A stretch of DNA of 64,000 nucleotides from Chryseotalea sp. WA131a (GTDB lineage: Bacteria; Bacteroidota; Bacteroidia; Cytophagales; Cyclobacteriaceae): assembly GCA_025370075.1 (NCBI GenBank), contig CP073016.1:3038001-3102000 (forward strand). The letters are read 5' to 3'. The notes under the pieces were generated by a model, which was given only the letters and a program-made list of their open reading frames with translations, made no database searches and was not told where the DNA came from. Below are positions 15,268 to 23,658 of this stretch, one piece after another (within the stretch, counting starts at the first letter, position 1; every line of letters starts with the position of its first letter). The position numbers were made by a program, and so were the translations under genes.

Positions 15268-17796
15268 ATGCACTACTTAATCGGTAACCTCGGCCACTTT
15301 TTTGTTATCACATCTTTTGTAGCAGCTTTGGCCAGTGCCTTTTCGTATTTTAAAGCCACCGGAGAACAAAACCCCGAGCGTAAAAATGAATGGTTGAAAA
15401 ACGGCCGATTTGCGTTTTATATTCACTCGGCAACCGTTTTGGGCATTGTAATCTGTCTTTATACCATCATTCAACAGAATTATTTTGAATATCATTACGC
15501 ATACAGCCACTCCGACTCTCACCTGCCCGTCTATTATCTAATTTCCACTTTTTGGAACGGGCAAGAAGGCAGTTTCCTCTTGTGGATTTTTTGGCAAGCC
15601 CTTGTGGGTATTGCACTTATCTACACCCAAAAAAATTGGGAAAGTTCAGTATTGGTCATTGTCGCCTTAGTGCAGGCATTTTTAGGCTCAATGATTCTGG
15701 GGGTAGTTATCCCAATTATCAACATCAAAGTGGGCAGTTCACCTTTCATCCTTCTGCGCGATGCACTTTCCGACCCCATCTTTAAATTACAACCTGACTT
15801 TATACCCAAAGACGGAACGGGGCTGAACCCTTTGCTTCAAAATTATTGGATGGTTATTCACCCGCCAACGCTCTTCTTGGGCTTTGCGCTCACCTTGCCG
15901 CCATTTGCTTTTTGCATTGCAGGGCTGTGGCAAAAAAAATATGTGGAGTGGGTAAAGCCTGCTATTCCTTGGACGCTGCTCGGTGCTGCCATATTGGGTT
16001 TAGGCATTTTAATGGGTGGCTATTGGGCCTATGAAACGCTCAACTTTGGTGGCTATTGGAATTGGGACCCCGTGGAAAATGCCGTGTACGTGCCATGGCT
16101 GGTGATGGTAGCCTCCATCCACACCATGATTTCGTACAAAAACAGCAATACCTCACTTAAAGCTTCCATCATTTTGGTCATTGCCGTTTTTATTTTGATT
16201 CTATACCAAACCTTTCTTACCCGAAGCGGAATTTTAGGGAATGCTTCTGTTCACTCCTTCACGGATTTAGGCCTATCGGGACAGTTGCTGATTTATATGT
16301 TTTTTTTTATGCTGGTTGCCATTGCCCTTTGCATCGTTCGATGGAAAAATATCCCCTCCTCTCAACAAGAAATTTCCACCTATTCAAAAGAGTTTTGGAT
16401 TTTCTTAGGGGCAACGGTTTTGTGTTTAATGGGCTTTCAAGTTTTGTTGCCAACGTCTATTCCCGTATGGAACAAACTGGTCTCCGCTTTTGGCATCGAG
16501 TCTAATCTTGCACCGCCCGCCAACCAAGTTGAATACTTCTCCAGCATTCAATTATGGTTTGCCGTATTGGTGGCACTTCTCTCTGGCACAGGGCAATTTT
16601 TTTGGTGGAAGAAAATCGACAAGCAAAAATTAAAGAACGAACTCATTACGCCTTTGATGATTACGCTGATCGTGTTTGCATTGGTAATTGCCGTTGCCAA
16701 AGTGTACAACATTAGCTACCTCGTCTTAACCTTGGCGGGAATTTACCTCATTGTGAGCAACATCAAAGTATTGTTATCGCTCTTGAAGCTGAACCCCAAG
16801 CTATCGGGCGGAGCCATTGCCCATATTGGGGTGGGTTTGATGCTGATTGGGGTGATGTTCTCAGCTGGATACTCAAAAGTTGTTTCGCTCAACAATTCTG
16901 GAATGTTAATCTCAAAGGAGGTACCAACGGAGTTCAACCGCGATAACCTGCTTTTGTTTATCAATGAACCTCGCTCCATGGCTGGCTACGATTTGGAATA
17001 CCGTGGCGAGCGTGTGGAGGCCAGGCACAAAAGCGGCTATATCAACAAAAACGATATTGAAAAAACCTTCGATGCTTTTAAAGTAGTGGCCAAGAAAGAC
17101 ATCATCTATAAAGGCAAAAAACTTTATAGTGCAAAAGATACTTTTGAAATTTATCCTGAAAATACTTTTTATGAAATTGAATTGAGAAAGAATAATGAAG
17201 TGGTGGCTTCGCTTTTTCCCCGCGTGCAAATCAATGCGCAGATGGGTGGCTTTGTTCCCTCGCCCGACATCAGGCGCAAACTAACCAGCGACCTCTATAC
17301 ACATGTTTCTTTGCCCATGAACCGCGAAGGACTTGAGTGGGGAAAATTGGAAGAACTTAAAGTGCAAATGGGAGAAGAATTTCACATCAGTTCCAAGTAC
17401 ATCAGTTCACTGGAGCAGGTTGTCCGTATCAACGAAATTGAAGGGGTACCACTACAGCCAGAAGATGTGGCCGTGCAAGCCAAAATAAAAATTCAAGGCG
17501 AGCATGAAATTTTTTATGCCGACCCCATTTTCTTAATCCGAAATAAAAACCAAGTAGGCAGAATACCCAGTGAAATCAATGACTTGGGAGTCAAAATAAC
17601 TTTATTGAATATTTTACCCGATACTAATGAGTTTTTGATTGGTATCAATGCCCGTCAAAAAGATTGGGTGGTAATCAAGGCCTTAGAAAAACCCTTCATC
17701 AACATATTATGGATTGGCACAATGGTATTGATGGTTGGGTTTACGATGGCAATGGTGAGGAGGTTTAGAGAATTTGAAGATTTGAAAATGAAGTAA
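15268..17796 (+). CDS. ccmF: Cytochrome c heme lyase subunit CcmF
   Basis: An 842-residue polytopic protein. Family marks: WNGQEGSFLLW at 96-106, WMVIHPP at 194-200, and the tryptophan-rich WWD heme loop GYWAYETLNFGGYWNWDPVE at 251-270. A large soluble domain sits between the last helices, after about residue 540. CcmF transfers heme from CcmE to apocytochrome c at the periplasmic membrane face. The length exceeds the ~650 residues of the enterobacterial protein. The last residues EFEDLKMK are encoded by a dispersed intergenic repeat, so the natural C-terminus has been altered. Confidence 0.93.
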   Translation: MHYLIGNLGHFFVITSFVAALASAFSYFKATGEQNPERKNEWLKNGRFAFYIHSATVLGIVICLYTIIQQNYFEYHYAYSHSDSHLPVYYLISTFWNGQEGSFLLWIFWQALVGIALIYTQKNWESSVLVIVALVQAFLGSMILGVVIPIINIKVGSSPFILLRDALSDPIFKLQPDFIPKDGTGLNPLLQNYWMVIHPPTLFLGFALTLPPFAFCIAGLWQKKYVEWVKPAIPWTLLGAAILGLGILMGGYWAYETLNFGGYWNWDPVENAVYVPWLVMVASIHTMISYKNSNTSLKASIILVIAVFILILYQTFLTRSGILGNASVHSFTDLGLSGQLLIYMFFFMLVAIALCIVRWKNIPSSQQEISTYSKEFWIFLGATVLCLMGFQVLLPTSIPVWNKLVSAFGIESNLAPPANQVEYFSSIQLWFAVLVALLSGTGQFFWWKKIDKQKLKNELITPLMITLIVFALVIAVAKVYNISYLVLTLAGIYLIVSNIKVLLSLLKLNPKLSGGAIAHIGVGLMLIGVMFSAGYSKVVSLNNSGMLISKEVPTEFNRDNLLLFINEPRSMAGYDLEYRGERVEARHKSGYINKNDIEKTFDAFKVVAKKDIIYKGKKLYSAKDTFEIYPENTFYEIELRKNNEVVASLFPRVQINAQMGGFVPSPDIRRKLTSDLYTHVSLPMNREGLEWGKLEELKVQMGEEFHISSKYISSLEQVVRINEIEGVPLQPEDVAVQAKIKIQGEHEIFYADPIFLIRNKNQVGRIPSEINDLGVKITLLNILPDTNEFLIGINARQKDWVVIKALEKPFINILWIGTMVLMVGFTMAMVRRFREFEDLKMK

Positions 17797-17851
17797 TTTG
17801 CAAAAAACTGATAAGTAAAATCAGAGTGCTATAATTTTCAAAATTTCAAAT
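17770..17851. repeat. TTTGAAGATTTGAAAATG-type inverted repeat, copy b (overlaps ccmF 3' end)
   Basis: AATTTGAAGATTTGAAAATG at 17771-17790 forms the last codons of ccmF, and ATTTTCAAAATTTCAAAT near 17833-17850 is its degenerate complement before the convergent acyl-CoA dehydrogenase gene. A small internal hairpin ACTGAT/ATCAG lies between. Confidence 0.55.
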
Positions 17852-17866
17852 CAGCCCATTTTAAAA

Positions 17867-19006
17867 TTACTTCAACAACTCCCTCGAAATTACCATCTTC
17901 TGAATCTCGGTAGTGCCCTCGTAGATTTGAGTGATTTTTGCATCACGCATCAAGCGCTCTACATGAAACTCTTTCACATATCCGTAACCACCGTGTATTT
18001 GCACGGCCTCTGTAGTCACCTCTTGGGCAATCTGTGAGGCAAACAGTTTTGCCATGGCGGCAGCCTTCACAAAATCTTTTTTCTGGTCTTTGAGGTAGGC
18101 GGCTTGCCACACCAATAAACGAGCCGCATCAATTTTGGTGGCGATATCTGCCAACTTAAACTGAATGGCTTGGTGCTCGGTCAAGTGTTTTCCAAACGCT
18201 TTGCGCTCTTTCGCATACTTCAAAGCAAACTCATACGCGCCCGCAGCAATGCCCAACGCCTGTGCAGCAATTCCTATCCGTCCACCATTTAGGGTTGTCA
18301 TGGCAAACGTGAAACCAAAACCATCGTCACCGATTCGATTGGCTTTTGGCACTTTCACATCTTGAAACATCAACGAGTGCGTATCGCTGCCGCGGATACC
18401 CATTTTATCTTCCTTTTTTCCTACCACAAAACCTAACATACCACGCTCCACAATCAAGGCATTAATTCCCTTATGCCTTTTTTCTGGATGTGTTTGTGCA
18501 ATCACAATATAGACGCTGGCACTCTTGCCGTTGGTAATCCAATTTTTGGTTCCATTTAAAATGTAATGGTCACCTTTGTCTTCGGCCGTGGTGCGCTGAC
18601 TGGTGGCATCAGAGCCCGCTTCAGGTTCCGACAAACAAAACGCCCCGATAATTTCGCCAGCCGCTAATCGCTTTAAATATTTTTCTTTCTGCTCTTCCGA
18701 ACCATATCGCTCAAGCCCCCAACAAACCAACGAATTGTTTACCGACATGCAAACTGAAGCCGAGGCATCAATTTTAGAAATTTCTTCCATGGCCAGTACA
18801 TAGGAAATAGTATCCATGCCACCCCCGTTGTATTTAGGGTCTGTCATCATGCCCATAAAGCCAAGCTCGCCCATTTTTTTTACCTGCTCGGCAGGGAATT
18901 TTTGCTCATTATCGCGGTCAATGACGCCAGGTAACAATTCCGTTTGAGCAAAATCGCGGGCCGCTTGTTGTACGGTCAGTTGTTCTTCAGTTAGTTGAAA
19001 ATTCAT
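17867..19006 (-). CDS. Acyl-CoA dehydrogenase (short-chain type)
   Basis: A 379-residue flavoprotein that introduces the alpha-beta double bond in acyl-CoA and passes electrons to ETF in the cytoplasm. Clear marks: CLSEPEAGSDA, WITNGKSASVYIVIA, and the C-terminal signature GGYGYVKEFHVERLMRDAKITQIYEGTTEIQ, given here only in parts, in which E363 of YEGT is the catalytic base. Length equals short-chain acyl-CoA or butyryl-CoA dehydrogenases. It stands alone between convergent ccmF and the upstream zinc peptidase, from which it is separated by a terminator. Chain-length specificity cannot be read. Confidence 0.92.
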   Translation of the reverse strand: MNFQLTEEQLTVQQAARDFAQTELLPGVIDRDNEQKFPAEQVKKMGELGFMGMMTDPKYNGGGMDTISYVLAMEEISKIDASASVCMSVNNSLVCWGLERYGSEEQKEKYLKRLAAGEIIGAFCLSEPEAGSDATSQRTTAEDKGDHYILNGTKNWITNGKSASVYIVIAQTHPEKRHKGINALIVERGMLGFVVGKKEDKMGIRGSDTHSLMFQDVKVPKANRIGDDGFGFTFAMTTLNGGRIGIAAQALGIAAGAYEFALKYAKERKAFGKHLTEHQAIQFKLADIATKIDAARLLVWQAAYLKDQKKDFVKAAAMAKLFASQIAQEVTTEAVQIHGGYGYVKEFHVERLMRDAKITQIYEGTTEIQKMVISRELLK

Positions 19007-19088
19007 GAGTTCTATCGTTTGAAATCAATAACAATGATAAGGGATAAAATGATTTGAATAATCGTTAGGTTCAGTAAAAATTATCAAT

Positions 19089-19121
19089 AAAAAAGGCCCG
19101 AGAAAATCTCAGGCCTTTTTT
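19089..19121 (-). terminator. Rho-independent terminator after the zinc peptidase gene
   Basis: AAAAGGCC-CGAGA-AAA-TCTC-GGCCTTTT hairpin at 19091-19119 with a T-run on both strands, ending the minus-strand panC to zinc peptidase group 20 bases after its last stop. Confidence 0.85.
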
Positions 19122-19140
19122 GATTTATTGGAAGTGCTGA

Positions 19141-19839
19141 TTAATCGCGGTCAGCACCTAAGTACATCATCACATAATAGATAAGTGTGGTAACAGCGCC
19201 AATTGCAGCAACAACATAAGTCATGGCTGCCCATTTCAATGCATCTTGCGACATATCGTACTCGCTAGGCGTCACAATGTTTCTAGCTTTCACCCAAGCC
19301 AAAGCTCTTTTGCTGGCATCAAATTCTACAGGTAAAGTAACTAAAGAAAATAATGCAAACACGCCATAGCACACAATGATTACTAGCAAGGCTGTTTTCA
19401 TTGGTAAAATACCTTGAGCGAAGATGGAACCAAAAATCATGGCCATCATAATAAAGTTTAACACACTTGCGCTGATATTTTGAACAGGCACCATCGCTGA
19501 GCGGAATTGCAGCATTGCATAAGCCTTAGCATGTTGAACCGCATGGCCGCATTCATGGGCGGCAACAGCCGTGGCGGCTGCATTGCGTCCATAAAAAACT
19601 TCCTGGCTAAGGTTAACCGTTTTGTCGGCTGGGTTATAATGGTCAGTCAATTGACCTTCTACCGAAATGACCTTCACATCACTGATACCGTTATCGGCCA
19701 ACATCAGTCGGGCAATTTCGGCACCTGTTAAGTCTTTTGTTAAATGTACTTGTGAATATTCTTTGAATTTGCTCTTGAGGCGTGAACTGACCATCCAGCC
19801 AATCGCCATAAAAAATAAACCGATTACTAACGCTCCCAT
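19141..19839 (-). CDS. Neutral zinc metallopeptidase (YugP family)
   Basis: A 232-residue membrane peptidase. An N-terminal helix precedes RLKSKFKEYSQV; the zinc site is H95-E96-C-G-H99 in AVAAHECGHAVQHA; three further hydrophobic segments follow. This matches the Zn_peptidase_2/YugP family, putative integral-membrane metalloproteases with no well-defined substrate. A D/E third ligand is likely in VEFDASKRA near 170. It lies two bases after rfaE2. A strong terminator follows. Function beyond peptidase is unknown. Confidence 0.85.
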   Translation of the reverse strand: MGALVIGLFFMAIGWMVSSRLKSKFKEYSQVHLTKDLTGAEIARLMLADNGISDVKVISVEGQLTDHYNPADKTVNLSQEVFYGRNAAATAVAAHECGHAVQHAKAYAMLQFRSAMVPVQNISASVLNFIMMAMIFGSIFAQGILPMKTALLVIIVCYGVFALFSLVTLPVEFDASKRALAWVKARNIVTPSEYDMSQDALKWAAMTYVVAAIGAVTTLIYYVMMYLGADRD

Positions 19840-19841
19840 AA

Positions 19842-20333
19842 TTATAAATTTATTGTTCGTTTAATTTTTTCTACAATTCGTGTAGTGGAATAACCCGGCA
19901 CAAAGTCGATTGTTTTCACTACGCCTCCCGCGTTTTTTACAACATCTGCGCCAACTATGTTTTCTGCCAAATAGTCACTGCCTTTAACCAAAACATTGGG
20001 TATTAACGCAGAAATTAAGTCGAAGGGTGTGTCTTCGTTGAAAAAAACCACCAAATCCACAAACTGAAGTGAGGCTAAAATCCGCGCACGAGAGTCTTGG
20101 TCTTGCAGTGGTCGCTCAGGGCCTTTAAAGCGACTGACCGAGTTATCGGTATTTAACCCGATTACAAGCCTATCACCTAGCTCACGTGCCTTTTCTAAAT
20201 AATCGACATGGCCGAGGTGCAACAAATCGAAACAACCATTGGTAAAAACCACGGTTTCGCCTTTCGCTTGCCAAGCTTTTACTTGCGTTTGAGCCTCTTC
20301 GCGCGATTTTATTTTGGTTACGGCTTTCTCCAT
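19842..20333 (-). CDS. rfaE2: D-glycero-beta-D-manno-heptose 1-phosphate adenylyltransferase (RfaE2)
   Basis: A 163-residue nucleotidyltransferase equal to the C-terminal half of HldE. FTNGCFDLLHLGHVDYL at about 30-46 contains the HxGH ATP site (HLGH 39-42) and the later GYSTTRIVEKIK is the family's C-terminal signature. It activates heptose-1-phosphate with ATP for ADP-heptose, an LPS core precursor. The kinase half is not fused, so a separate rfaE1 is expected elsewhere. It overlaps the upstream gene by 16 bases. Confidence 0.92.
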   Translation of the reverse strand: MEKAVTKIKSREEAQTQVKAWQAKGETVVFTNGCFDLLHLGHVDYLEKARELGDRLVIGLNTDNSVSRFKGPERPLQDQDSRARILASLQFVDLVVFFNEDTPFDLISALIPNVLVKGSDYLAENIVGADVVKNAGGVVKTIDFVPGYSTTRIVEKIKRTINL

Positions 20334-21313
20334 TTAATTATCCAATAACTGCCAATCAGAGATAACACGCCCATCAAAATCATCAAAGCAGTTTGCCATG
20401 CGTGGAAAATAAACACAAACGCCACGGCATCCGATTGGGGCAAGTTGTACAACATCACCAAACCGAGCGGTACTAACGTATGGTATGACCCCGCTCCGCC
20501 AGGCAGTGGCGCAGCCATCGCAATTGAACCAATGGCAAACAACGTGAGCACTGCACTAAATCCGAGATTCTCCGTTTCAGGAAATGCTTTGATAACATAA
20601 TAACTCATCAAAAAATAAGCACCCCATATCGCCAACGAATAAAAAATAAAAAGACCTTTATTCTTTAGTTGAAAGATGGCCATCAATCCTTCTTTGAATC
20701 CACGGATGATTTTTAGAAGCTTTTCATTTTTACGAAGAAGGTAAAGAGCCACTAAAAGAGCGATTCCAAGCAAGGCAGCTGCATAAACCCACAAGGGCAA
20801 ATGAATGCCGCCTCCTCCCTTTCCAAAATCCAGGGTATCAATAAATGATTTCAGTTTAGCCCACTCTGCAAAAAAAGAAAGCGCAATCAAAACGAGTAAA
20901 CAAATCACGTCTACCAAACGCTCAACTACCACTGTGCCAAACGAAACTTCAACCGGTGTTTTTTCTAATTTGTATAGATTGTAGCAGCGCGATACTTCAC
21001 CTCCGCGCGGCACGCCCAAGTTCACTAAGTAGCCAATCATCAGTGAAAGAAAACTATTTAACAAACTAACTCTGTTGCCCGTTGGCACCAACAGCATCTT
21101 CCAACGCTCGGCTCGCAAGAGATGACTGACAACCGCCACGGCAGCCATTAGCAGCAAATAGCCTTTGTTGGAATTCTCCCAGGCTTTAAGCAAAAAATCT
21201 GTCTTGTTCTCTCCCTCACCTACCGATAATCCGCGCAACGAAAGCCATAGCAATGCAGCCGTCAGCGCAATCATGCCGAGATATTGAAGAAGGGATTTTA
21301 TTTTTGGATTCAC
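20318..21313 (-). CDS. Flippase-like integral membrane protein (UPF0104 / lysylphosphatidylglycerol synthase TM family)
   Basis: A 331-residue protein with about eight helices and the family motif GYLVNLGVPRGGEVSRCYNLY near 92-112, plus PLPGGAGSYHTLVPLGLV near the C-terminus. These match the UPF0104 / LPG_synthase_TM family, which includes flippase-like domains without a catalytic aminoacyl-transferase domain. No soluble synthetase domain is present. GTG at 21311-21313 is the only fitting start. It is placed between panD and rfaE2, in what looks like an envelope/cofactor housekeeping operon. Substrate unknown. Confidence 0.8.
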   Translation of the reverse strand: MNPKIKSLLQYLGMIALTAALLWLSLRGLSVGEGENKTDFLLKAWENSNKGYLLLMAAVAVVSHLLRAERWKMLLVPTGNRVSLLNSFLSLMIGYLVNLGVPRGGEVSRCYNLYKLEKTPVEVSFGTVVVERLVDVICLLVLIALSFFAEWAKLKSFIDTLDFGKGGGGIHLPLWVYAAALLGIALLVALYLLRKNEKLLKIIRGFKEGLMAIFQLKNKGLFIFYSLAIWGAYFLMSYYVIKAFPETENLGFSAVLTLFAIGSIAMAAPLPGGAGSYHTLVPLGLVMLYNLPQSDAVAFVFIFHAWQTALMILMGVLSLIGSYWIIKWRKP

Positions 21314-21328
21314 AGGTTCAAAACTAAA

Positions 21329-21676
21329 CTATTCTAGCCGATTGTCTGGTGTAGGAAAGATTAAGGTAGGTTTAAATTTCTTGGCTTCCTCAAATTCCAT
21401 GGATGCATAGGAAATAATAATTACCACATCTCCCACGGCCGCTTTGCGGGCAGCGGGGCCATTCAAACAAATAGTGCCCGAATTGCGCTCGCCCTTTATC
21501 ACGTAGGTCGCCAATCGCTCGCCATTGTTAATGTTTACAACCTGTACCTTCTCTCCTTCAATTAGATTTGCGGCTTCCATCAACGCTTCATCAATGGTGA
21601 TGCTGCCCACGTAGTGCAACTCGGCTTGAGTGATTTTTACGCGGTGTATTTTTGATTTTAAAACTTCTATTCTCAT
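21329..21676 (-). CDS. panD: Aspartate 1-decarboxylase
   Basis: A 115-residue pyruvoyl enzyme making beta-alanine for pantothenate. The precursor self-cleaves between G24 and S25 in HYVGSITIDEAL, S25 becoming the pyruvoyl group; K9 and the NGERLATYVIKGERNSG and CLNGPAARKA segments are all typical. Length is normal. It follows panC by 80 bases in the same direction, so the two pathway genes are linked. Confidence 0.95.
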   Translation of the reverse strand: MRIEVLKSKIHRVKITQAELHYVGSITIDEALMEAANLIEGEKVQVVNINNGERLATYVIKGERNSGTICLNGPAARKAAVGDVVIIISYASMEFEEAKKFKPTLIFPTPDNRLE

Positions 21677-21690
21677 TTATTATTATTTCT

Positions 21691-21750
21691 GCCACTCATT
21701 CACAGATTTCTTAGGCCAAGATTCTAAAATTTTCAATGAAATCTGTCAAT
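21691..21750. repeat. ACAGATT-type inverted repeat, weak copy
   Basis: Between panC and panD, GCCACTCATTCACAGATTTC is followed by GAAATCTG at 21738-21745, complementary to CAGATTTC at 21703-21710. It resembles the repeats at 28630 and 62969. Confidence 0.4.
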
Positions 21751-21756
21751 AGGTGG

Positions 21757-22605
21757 CTATGTTTTATCATCCATTAATAGATTATCAATCAACCTTACTT
21801 CGCCCACAAAGGCAGCTATCAACAAAATGGTTGTGTCAGTAACGTTTTCAGCGGGCATTAAGTTTTCGGCATGGGCCAACTCAAAATATTCGAGTTTAAC
21901 GTTGGAAACAGCTTCACACTTATCTTTGATTGCTTTCGCCACTATCTCCATTGGCTGCCCAGATTTCAACAGCTGTTTGCCAAGCTGCAAGCTCTCATAA
22001 AGAACTAACGCGTTTTTTCGCTCTTGCAGATTAAGCCGCTGGTTGCGCGATGACATAGCCAAGCCATCCCTTTCGCGAACGATGGGCACAGATTTAATTT
22101 CTAAATCAAACAACAACTCATTGGCCAATTGGGTAATCACTTTTAATTGTTGAAAATCTTTCTGACCAAAATAAGCGCGGTGTGGCTGCACAATGTTGAA
22201 TAACTTGCTCACCACCAAGGCCACACCACTAAAATGCCCCGGACGAAACTTACCTTCCATCACTTTATCCAACGTACCAAAATCAAACTTTAGTACACTG
22301 GGCTGAGTGTACATCTCCAAATTAGATGGCGCAAAAATCACATCACAGCCTGCTTGCAGAAGCAATTTCTCGTCAAGGCCCAATGTGCGCGGATATTTTT
22401 CTAAGTCGCTTGCGTTGTTGAACTGTGTTGGGTTAACATAAATGCTGCAAACCGTAAGGTCGTTTTCGGCCTTACAGGTTTTTATAAGCTCTACATGTCC
22501 AGCGTGCAATGCACCCATGGTGGGCACCAATCCCACCGATAGGCCAAGCTGCTTTTGGCTGTTAATAAAGGCCCTAAGGGGCTTAATCTCCTCGAAAATG
22601 CGCAA
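21757..22605 (-). CDS. panC: Pantothenate synthetase
   Basis: A 282-residue ATP-dependent ligase joining pantoate and beta-alanine. VPTMGALHAGH at 27-37 holds the nucleotidyltransferase HxGH-like motif, VNPTQF and GRGxx replaced here by KFRPGHFSGVALVVSKLFN are typical, and RERDGLAMSSRNQRL near 178-192 is the KMSKS equivalent. The only start consistent with the family is TTG at 22603-22605. It is divergent from the GT5-like gene, sharing a 123-base control region. Confidence 0.95.
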   Translation of the reverse strand: MRIFEEIKPLRAFINSQKQLGLSVGLVPTMGALHAGHVELIKTCKAENDLTVCSIYVNPTQFNNASDLEKYPRTLGLDEKLLLQAGCDVIFAPSNLEMYTQPSVLKFDFGTLDKVMEGKFRPGHFSGVALVVSKLFNIVQPHRAYFGQKDFQQLKVITQLANELLFDLEIKSVPIVRERDGLAMSSRNQRLNLQERKNALVLYESLQLGKQLLKSGQPMEIVAKAIKDKCEAVSNVKLEYFELAHAENLMPAENVTDTTILLIAAFVGEVRLIDNLLMDDKT

Positions 22606-22657
22606 AATAGGCCTGTTTAAAGGGGTGGCAAAGATAAGGAGTTATGATTGAACATTA

Positions 22658-22689
22658 GTTGAACGGAGGGTGAATTTTGCGTACCTTTG
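22658..22689 (+). promoter_or_regulatory. Bacteroidota-type promoter upstream of the GT5-like gene
   Basis: TACCTTTG at 22682-22689 is an exact TAnnTTTG -7 element; GTTG about 20 bases upstream is a three-of-four match to the -33 TTTG. Transcription would start near 22695, leaving a short leader before ATG 22729. Confidence 0.6.
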
Positions 22690-22728
22690 CAGTCCGGTTT
22701 CTTTTTGCTTTCAAGAAAATAAAGTTTT

Positions 22729-23532
22729 ATGTCGAAAATAAGAATATTGTATGTGGCCAGCGAAATCAATCCATTTTTGCAGACCACAGAAGTGTCGGAT
22801 TTTGTTCGCAAGTTGCCTCAAGCGATGCAAGAAAGAGGCATGGAGATACGGATTTTGGTTCCTCGCTTTGGGTTGATTAACGAACGGAAAAATCGTTTAC
22901 ACGAAGTGGTTCGCCTTTCGGGGATTAACATTGCCGTGGGCGATGAAGAGAAACCTTTGATTATTAAAGTAGCTTCCATCCCGAACGCAAAATTGCAAGT
23001 TTACTTTATCGATAACGAAGATTACTTCCATCGCAAGTCTGTTTTTCACGACAAGGAAAACAGGTTCTTTGAAGACAATGACGAGCGCGCCATTTTCTTT
23101 TGTAAGGGCGTAATTGAAACAGTGCGCAAATTAGGCTGGTCTCCCGATATCGTTCATTGCAACGATTGGATAACAAGCTTTATTCCGTTGTATTTGAAAA
23201 CTACGTATAAGAAAGACCCCTTGTTCAAAAACACCAAAAGTGTGTTTACGATCTATAACAATAGCTTTAGCCACAAGTTTAAAGGAGACTTGATGGGCAA
23301 AGTTCGCATGATTGACATTGAAGACAGCATGCTGGGCAATTTGAAAACAGCCGACTACGAAGGGTTCATTAAGTTAGGTGCTGAGTTTGCCGATGTGGTA
23401 AACGTGGCAGGTGACAACAAAAAATTGGATAGCTTAGTTAAGAAGTTGAAAGAGAAAAAAATTGAAACCTATGCGAAAGACGAAGACCACTCTGAGTCTT
23501 TCTACAATCTGTACACGGAGTTGGTGGGGTAA
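22729..23532 (+). CDS. Glycogen/starch synthase N-terminal domain protein (GT5-like, single domain)
   Basis: A 267-residue protein similar to only the N-terminal half of GT5 glycogen synthases: KIRILYVASEINPF at the start, GMEIRILVPRFG, NDWITSFIPLYLKTTY with the usual HCNDW context. The ADP-glucose-binding KxGGL loop is replaced (LQTTEVSDFVRKLP), and the C-terminal Rossmann domain is missing altogether. Short proteins of this kind are common in Bacteroidota and are annotated as glycogen synthase, but catalysis seems doubtful. The flanking genes, panC (divergent) and glmS, give no glycogen context. Confidence 0.75.
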   Translation: MSKIRILYVASEINPFLQTTEVSDFVRKLPQAMQERGMEIRILVPRFGLINERKNRLHEVVRLSGINIAVGDEEKPLIIKVASIPNAKLQVYFIDNEDYFHRKSVFHDKENRFFEDNDERAIFFCKGVIETVRKLGWSPDIVHCNDWITSFIPLYLKTTYKKDPLFKNTKSVFTIYNNSFSHKFKGDLMGKVRMIDIEDSMLGNLKTADYEGFIKLGAEFADVVNVAGDNKKLDSLVKKLKEKKIETYAKDEDHSESFYNLYTELVG

Positions 23533-23554
23533 TCGCTAATAGTCAATAGAAAAT

Positions 23555-23604
23555 AGGCCTAAGCATTAATCGATAATTTATTTTAGAGATTAGGGCTTAG
23601 GCCT
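23555..23604. repeat. CTTAGG-type hairpin repeat
   Basis: AGGCCTAAGCATTAATC at 23555-23571 is largely complementary to GATTAGGGCTTAGGCCT at 23588-23604 (14 of 17). It sits between the GT5-like gene and glmS. Related copies at 13613 and 26904. Confidence 0.6.
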
Positions 23605-23658
23605 TAGTTTTGTTTATAAGTCAAAATCGTATTTCGTAAATCATAAATCGTACTTCTC

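Noticed and set aside
23533..23658. A glmS ribozyme or riboswitch upstream of glmS
   Set aside because: No ribozyme core is present; the gap is filled by a CTTAGG hairpin repeat and short A+T-rich words.
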